Notes under the pieces: model-generated
What the model saw: the letters and a program-made list of their open reading frames with translations, nothing else
Told to the model about the DNA's origin: nothing
Databases searched by the model: none
Assembly: GCA_029212615.1 (NCBI GenBank)
Contig: JARGPJ010000005.1
Span: 1 to 64,000, forward strand
Length of the DNA stretch: 64,000 nucleotides
Source of the DNA: Verrucomicrobiales bacterium
Lineage (GTDB): Bacteria; Verrucomicrobiota; Verrucomicrobiia; Verrucomicrobiales; DEV007
Reading direction: 5' to 3'
Shown here: positions 60,372-64,000 of the stretch, piece after piece
How the letters are laid out: every line of letters begins with the position of its first letter
Position numbering within the stretch: position 1 is the first letter of the stretch
Position numbers and translations under genes: made by a program

Positions 60372-63300
60372 GACGGTGAAGTTCCGCCGCACTGATCTTC
60401 TTCACCTTGCGGTCATAGGTAATCAACCCGTTGATCTCGCCCTCCACATCGGTTGTCTGAGTGTAAATCCCGGCGGCGATCCCCTGCTTCTTAAGCGCTA
60501 AAAGCTTGGCAATGGAAACTCGATATCGCTCGATCCACTCTTCCTCATTTTCCGGCAGCCCTCCATATCCCCAATTCTTGACCTTCGTGTCCCAAAGGTG
60601 CCCTTCAACAGGATACCCATGCCCACCAAACTCACCCATCACTTTCACAAAGGCGTCAAAGCGCCCGCCTTCCCCATCTTCCCATGGGAACTCGGGATCC
60701 GGATAGTGGTGGGCATCCACAATATGACCAACCGGGAAAAAATTTCCCCCACTCGCAATATTAATCTGGCGGGTTGGATCATACGGGACCACCCACTCGC
60801 CGGTATCCATTGTCTGATGCTGCCCCCATCGCTCGTTATAGGGAACCCACTGCACGATACACGGATGACTGTATAACGTATCGATCATCAGCTTATGCTC
60901 GCGCAGATACTGCTGATGTGCCTCTTCCGGCCAGCTTAGAGTCGGGGGACCGGGATTTAGTCGTGTCCATTCAGGATCATCATCGCGCCTTGCACTGACT
61001 TGATCCTGCCAAACCAGCATTCCCATTTTATCACAATGATAATAATAGCGACGCGGCTCCACTTTAATATGCTTGCGAATCGTGTTGAATCCTGAAGCCT
61101 TAAGAAATTTGATATCAGAAACCATCGCCTCATCCGAAGGCGGGGTGAGAAGTCCGTCAGGCCACCATCCCTGGTCCAGGGTTCCCCAATGAAAAATCGG
61201 TTTCCCATTAAGAGTAAAACGAAGGTGTCCTTCCTCATCCTTTTCAATCCCGGTCTCCCGAATCCCGAAATAGCTCTCGACAACATCCTCCCCGAATTCA
61301 ATACGGACATCATACAAAGTCGGCGAATCCGGCGTCCACAACTCCGGATTCGGAATAGACAACTCAACACGATCCCCCTCAATTTCCGCTTCTGTGATCG
61401 CAGTGTCTCCCAGTCTCACGAGGGCACGACCTTCGACCGGACCTTCACCCTCACTGGAAATTTCAATGAGAACCCGCCCATTGATCTGAGTGGTGACCTT
61501 TACGCCGGTGACATGCTTGTCGACTACTTCCTCCATCCACACTGTCTGCCAGATTCCGGATACCGGCGTGTACCAAATTCCTTTCGGATTTAACCGCTGC
61601 TTTCCATGGAGCTGATAGGCACTGTCTGTCGCGTCAGTAACCCGCAACCGGATTTCGTTTTCTCCCGTGCGGAGTGCCTCCGTGGCATCAAAAGAGAACG
61701 GCAGATTCCCCCCTTTGTTTGATCCAATTTCCTTTCCGTTCACCCAGACAGTTGATTCATAATCGACCGCTTCGAAGTTCAGGAGGTAGCGACGGTCATC
61801 CTTCTTCTCAAGTTGAAGACTTCGGCGATACCAAAGGACGTCATCCGGCATGAATCGCTCCTCCACTCCGGAAAGGGGAGCTTCAAAAGCAAAGGGAACG
61901 AGAATCCGGCCATCGGCACTCTCCGGCATTTCCGCCGCTTCCATTCCAGTGACCGCATAGTCCCAGTGACCGTTCAAATTGGTCCATTGATCCCTCCGCA
62001 ACTGAGGCCGCGGATACTCGCTCCATACTTCTTCAGGAACCACTTTTTCTGACCAGGGAGTTCGCATCGCCACTTTCCTCATCTCCGAGACGACTTCGTG
62101 CTGAAGGATGCTCCCGTTAAAACGATTCGGGACTTTGTACCTGGCCACTGCATGCACTCCGTCTGCTCCCACAAACATCCCCAGGCCCGGCTGCTCCGCC
62201 ATCAATTCACTGATCGGACTGCTCGCAACGGTGGCTCCGTCCACCATCAGCGTCAGCATATTTTCCTCCACCTTCACCACCAGATCGACGGCACCACTGA
62301 CCGCTTTCTCTGAACGTATTACCTTCAGATCGCTGCGGTTTCGCCAGGCAAAAGCGGGAACTCCATCCTCGAAGAAAAGGGAGTATCCAAACGCATTCCC
62401 CCCTTGCGAAATCACGACCCCATTCGGCTTCTTGTGTCGGACCCTGGCCTTGATCGTAAACTCTCTCCCCCCTATTTGCGGGGTGATCTCCTCGTGAGTC
62501 GGAACCCCGGGTCGGGGACTGTTTTTATCACGCGGATAAACTTTTACCCTGTCTGCCCATGCCGCCCATGCGTCAGCCAGTTCACGAACCTTACCCGGAT
62601 TCGAGACGGCGAGATTATTCGTTTCGGTGCGATCGGCGAGCATGTCATATAGCTCCCACTTCATCCCGTCGGTGCCGTTTATTGTCGCTACGTTCTTCCC
62701 GACAAGTTTCCACTGACGGTCTCTGGCAAACGCATTTGTCTCATGCTCCACGAAAATCGGCTCCTCCCTCGCCAGCGGCTCACGCTCAAAGGCAGGCCGA
62801 AGCGAAATTCCGTCCAGAGACGGAACCGGCCTCCCATCACGCTCTTCAGGATACTTCGCCCCGGCTACATCCAGGATCGTCGGAACGATATCGATGAGCT
62901 GTGCTGGAGAATCATACCATTCCCTGCCGGTCTCGATGCCCGCAGGCCAATGCATAAAGAACGGAGTCGCGGTCCCACCTTCGTGAGCAAAGTGCTTATA
63001 GTAGCGAAACGGAGTACTCCCCGCATTTGCCCAGGCCTCGCCATAACTGTTCGTATCTTCAAGATTACGTTTTTCCTTATCGAAGAATTCACCGCGTCCC
63101 AGCATGCCCCCTTCCTGACAGGCTCCGTTGTCGGAAAGAAAAAGAATCAAGGTGTCCTCATAGGTACCGCTTGCTTTGAGTCGTTCGACGAGCTTTCCGA
63201 TATTTTGATCCACCCGGTCAACCATTGCCGCATAAATCGCCATTTTAAGATCCATCTCATCCTGCTTCGCTTCGTCCAGCGAATCCCAGTCAGGAATTCC

Positions 63301-64000
63301 TTCCGTCTTCGGTGAAAGCGCCCAGGATTCGTCAATTAAACCCAGTTCAATCTGACGGCGATATCGCTGCTCGCGCAGCTTATCCCACCCCATTTTGTAC
63401 TTCCCCCGATACTTCGCAATATCGTCCTCGAAAGCCTGCAGAGGCCAGTGCGGGGCCGTGTAGGCAAGATAGAGGAAGTAGGGGTCCTCCGATGAATCTC
63501 CCGCGAGATGCTCCTCAATAAAGCGAATTCCGTAATCGGTAAAAGCGTCCGTCGTGTAATAGGCTTCGTCGGTTGTGCTTTCCGGCGTTTCAATCATCTC
63601 ATTGCCCAGTGTGATCCCCCGGTCGCCGTGAGGATGAAAGAATCGTGTTGCCCCGGTGATGCTGCCATAGAACCGATCGAAGCCCCTTTGCCTCGGCCAG
63701 TCCGCTTCATCGTTAAAGCCGAGATGCCACTTACCGGACATCAGCGTCGCATAACCATAAGGCTTCAAGGCCTCGGCAACCGTAGCACACTGCTCATTCA
63801 AATGTCCTTGATACGCTGGCGGGGCTCCGACCTTCTCCTTACTTGTCGGAGATTCTGTCATCCAGCCAATTCCTGTCTGATGAGGATGAAGCCCGGTCAC
63901 CAGTGTTGCCCGTGTCGGGCAACACCTCCCCGAATTGTAGAATTGAGAAAACCTCACACCTCCCCCCGCAAGCGCATCCAAATTCGGGGTTTCAATCTCC
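60349..64000 (-). CDS. Sulfatase fused to GH2 glycosidase (5' end outside the window)
   Basis: At least 1216 residues are visible; the frame remains open at the window edge (EIETPNLDALAGGG), so the true start and signal peptide lie beyond. Counting from codon 63981, residues 1-480 are a sulfatase with the formylglycine motif C-C-P-T-R (Cys20), MSGKWHLGF, LYLAYTAPHWPLQ and LFLSDNGACQEGG. Residues about 490-630 form a concanavalin-like beta domain. Residues about 655-1210 are a GH2 enzyme: sugar-binding domain (FEAVDYESTVWVNGKEIG), immunoglobulin-like domain, and barrel with acid/base Glu1050 (VPYNERWGQ) and nucleophile Glu1117 (VMGEFGGHG). The fusion should desulfate a glycan and cut the exposed beta-linked sugar outside the cytoplasm. 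Its stop overlaps the YjbR gene by 23 bases. Confidence 0.88.
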   Translation of the reverse strand, partial: EIETPNLDALAGGGVRFSQFYNSGRCCPTRATLVTGLHPHQTGIGWMTESPTSKEKVGAPPAYQGHLNEQCATVAEALKPYGYATLMSGKWHLGFNDEADWPRQRGFDRFYGSITGATRFFHPHGDRGITLGNEMIETPESTTDEAYYTTDAFTDYGIRFIEEHLAGDSSEDPYFLYLAYTAPHWPLQAFEDDIAKYRGKYKMGWDKLREQRYRRQIELGLIDESWALSPKTEGIPDWDSLDEAKQDEMDLKMAIYAAMVDRVDQNIGKLVERLKASGTYEDTLILFLSDNGACQEGGMLGRGEFFDKEKRNLEDTNSYGEAWANAGSTPFRYYKHFAHEGGTATPFFMHWPAGIETGREWYDSPAQLIDIVPTILDVAGAKYPEERDGRPVPSLDGISLRPAFEREPLAREEPIFVEHETNAFARDRQWKLVGKNVATINGTDGMKWELYDMLADRTETNNLAVSNPGKVRELADAWAAWADRVKVYPRDKNSPRPGVPTHEEITPQIGGREFTIKARVRHKKPNGVVISQGGNAFGYSLFFEDGVPAFAWRNRSDLKVIRSEKAVSGAVDLVVKVEENMLTLMVDGATVASSPISELMAEQPGLGMFVGADGVHAVARYKVPNRFNGSILQHEVVSEMRKVAMRTPWSEKVVPEEVWSEYPRPQLRRDQWTNLNGHWDYAVTGMEAAEMPESADGRILVPFAFEAPLSGVEERFMPDDVLWYRRSLQLEKKDDRRYLLNFEAVDYESTVWVNGKEIGSNKGGNLPFSFDATEALRTGENEIRLRVTDATDSAYQLHGKQRLNPKGIWYTPVSGIWQTVWMEEVVDKHVTGVKVTTQINGRVLIEISSEGEGPVEGRALVRLGDTAITEAEIEGDRVELSIPNPELWTPDSPTLYDVRIEFGEDVVESYFGIRETGIEKDEEGHLRFTLNGKPIFHWGTLDQGWWPDGLLTPPSDEAMVSDIKFLKASGFNTIRKHIKVEPRRYYYHCDKMGMLVWQDQVSARRDDDPEWTRLNPGPPTLSWPEEAHQQYLREHKLMIDTLYSHPCIVQWVPYNERWGQHQTMDTGEWVVPYDPTRQINIASGGNFFPVGHIVDAHHYPDPEFPWEDGEGGRFDAFVKVMGEFGGHGYPVEGHLWDTKVKNWGYGGLPENEEEWIERYRVSIAKLLALKKQGIAAGIYTQTTDVEGEINGLITYDRKVKKISAAELHRLSRPLFE

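Noticed and set aside
1..64000. CRISPR array, insertion sequence or prophage
   Set aside because: No regularly spaced direct repeats, no transposase or integrase motifs, and no phage structural genes were recognised on either strand.

Overview
The window looks like a chromosomal segment of a marine-type Verrucomicrobiota (PVC superphylum) bacterium. This is inferred from gene content: seven sulfatases, DUF1592/DUF1588/DUF1585-type 'planctomycetal' cytochrome proteins, a Tat-exported DUF1552 protein, a PVC-type membrane-bound dehydrogenase with a C-terminal CxxCH heme domain, and a BlaI/M56 pair whose M56 protein carries repeated secretin-N-like domains. I saw no rRNA, CRISPR array, transposase or integrase. 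Start codons are seldom preceded by a clear Shine-Dalgarno sequence; neighbouring genes are often joined by ATGA or TAATG overlaps.

Region 1 (1-4.3 kb) begins with the tail of an unseen gene, then two gene remnants that abut at about 800-840: the 3' half of an ABC ATPase gene on the minus strand and a short open frame on the plus strand. A BlaI/M56 regulator pair with two operator-like dyads follows, then a 450-base spacer with a strong hairpin and a tRNA 3'-half-like segment. Region 2 (4.3-16.3 kb) is mostly housekeeping or envelope genes: a CelD-type GNAT enzyme with a DUF6875-like partner, a CPA1 cation/proton antiporter with an RCK domain, an MscS-like channel, an App1-type phosphatase, ExoD, an SRPBCC plus TIGR01777 epimerase, a large orphan pseudopilin-like protein and a SUKH protein.

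Region 3 (16.3-22.2 kb) is a tight operon of a ribose-type binding lipoprotein, its permease and two exported nucleoside hydrolases, preceded by a perfect LacI-family palindrome and followed by a sulfatase gene. Exported hydrolases could free ribose from nucleosides outside the cytoplasm and the transporter could import it; the usual ATPase gene (rbsA) is not present. Region 4 (22.2-25.9 kb) holds an orphan adaptor-domain protein with a cysteine-rich segment and a GAF / cytoplasmic subtilase / L,D-transpeptidase operon in which the transpeptidase has a large cytoplasmic-looking N-domain before an internal signal-like segment.

Region 5 (26-45.4 kb) has thirteen consecutive minus-strand genes: aldo/keto reductase, APC-like permease, three sulfatases, a DUF1592 cytochrome protein, a fourth sulfatase, a SnoaL-like protein, an esterase-SMP-30 fusion, a DUF5722 glycosidase-like protein, a MarR regulator, an exported unknown and a fifth sulfatase. 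It reads as a locus for breaking down a sulfated and probably esterified polysaccharide, but without SusC/SusD or TonB-dependent receptors.

Region 6 (45.4-60.4 kb) holds small exported proteins, a BrkB-like protein / 41-residue membrane peptide / hydrolase operon, thioredoxin, a solitary treZ, the PVC dehydrogenase, a DUF1592-DUF1552 pair, an RhlE-type helicase, an OmpA-domain protein and a YjbR protein. Region 7 (60.3 kb to the end) is a sulfatase fused to a complete GH2 glycosidase, cut by the window end.
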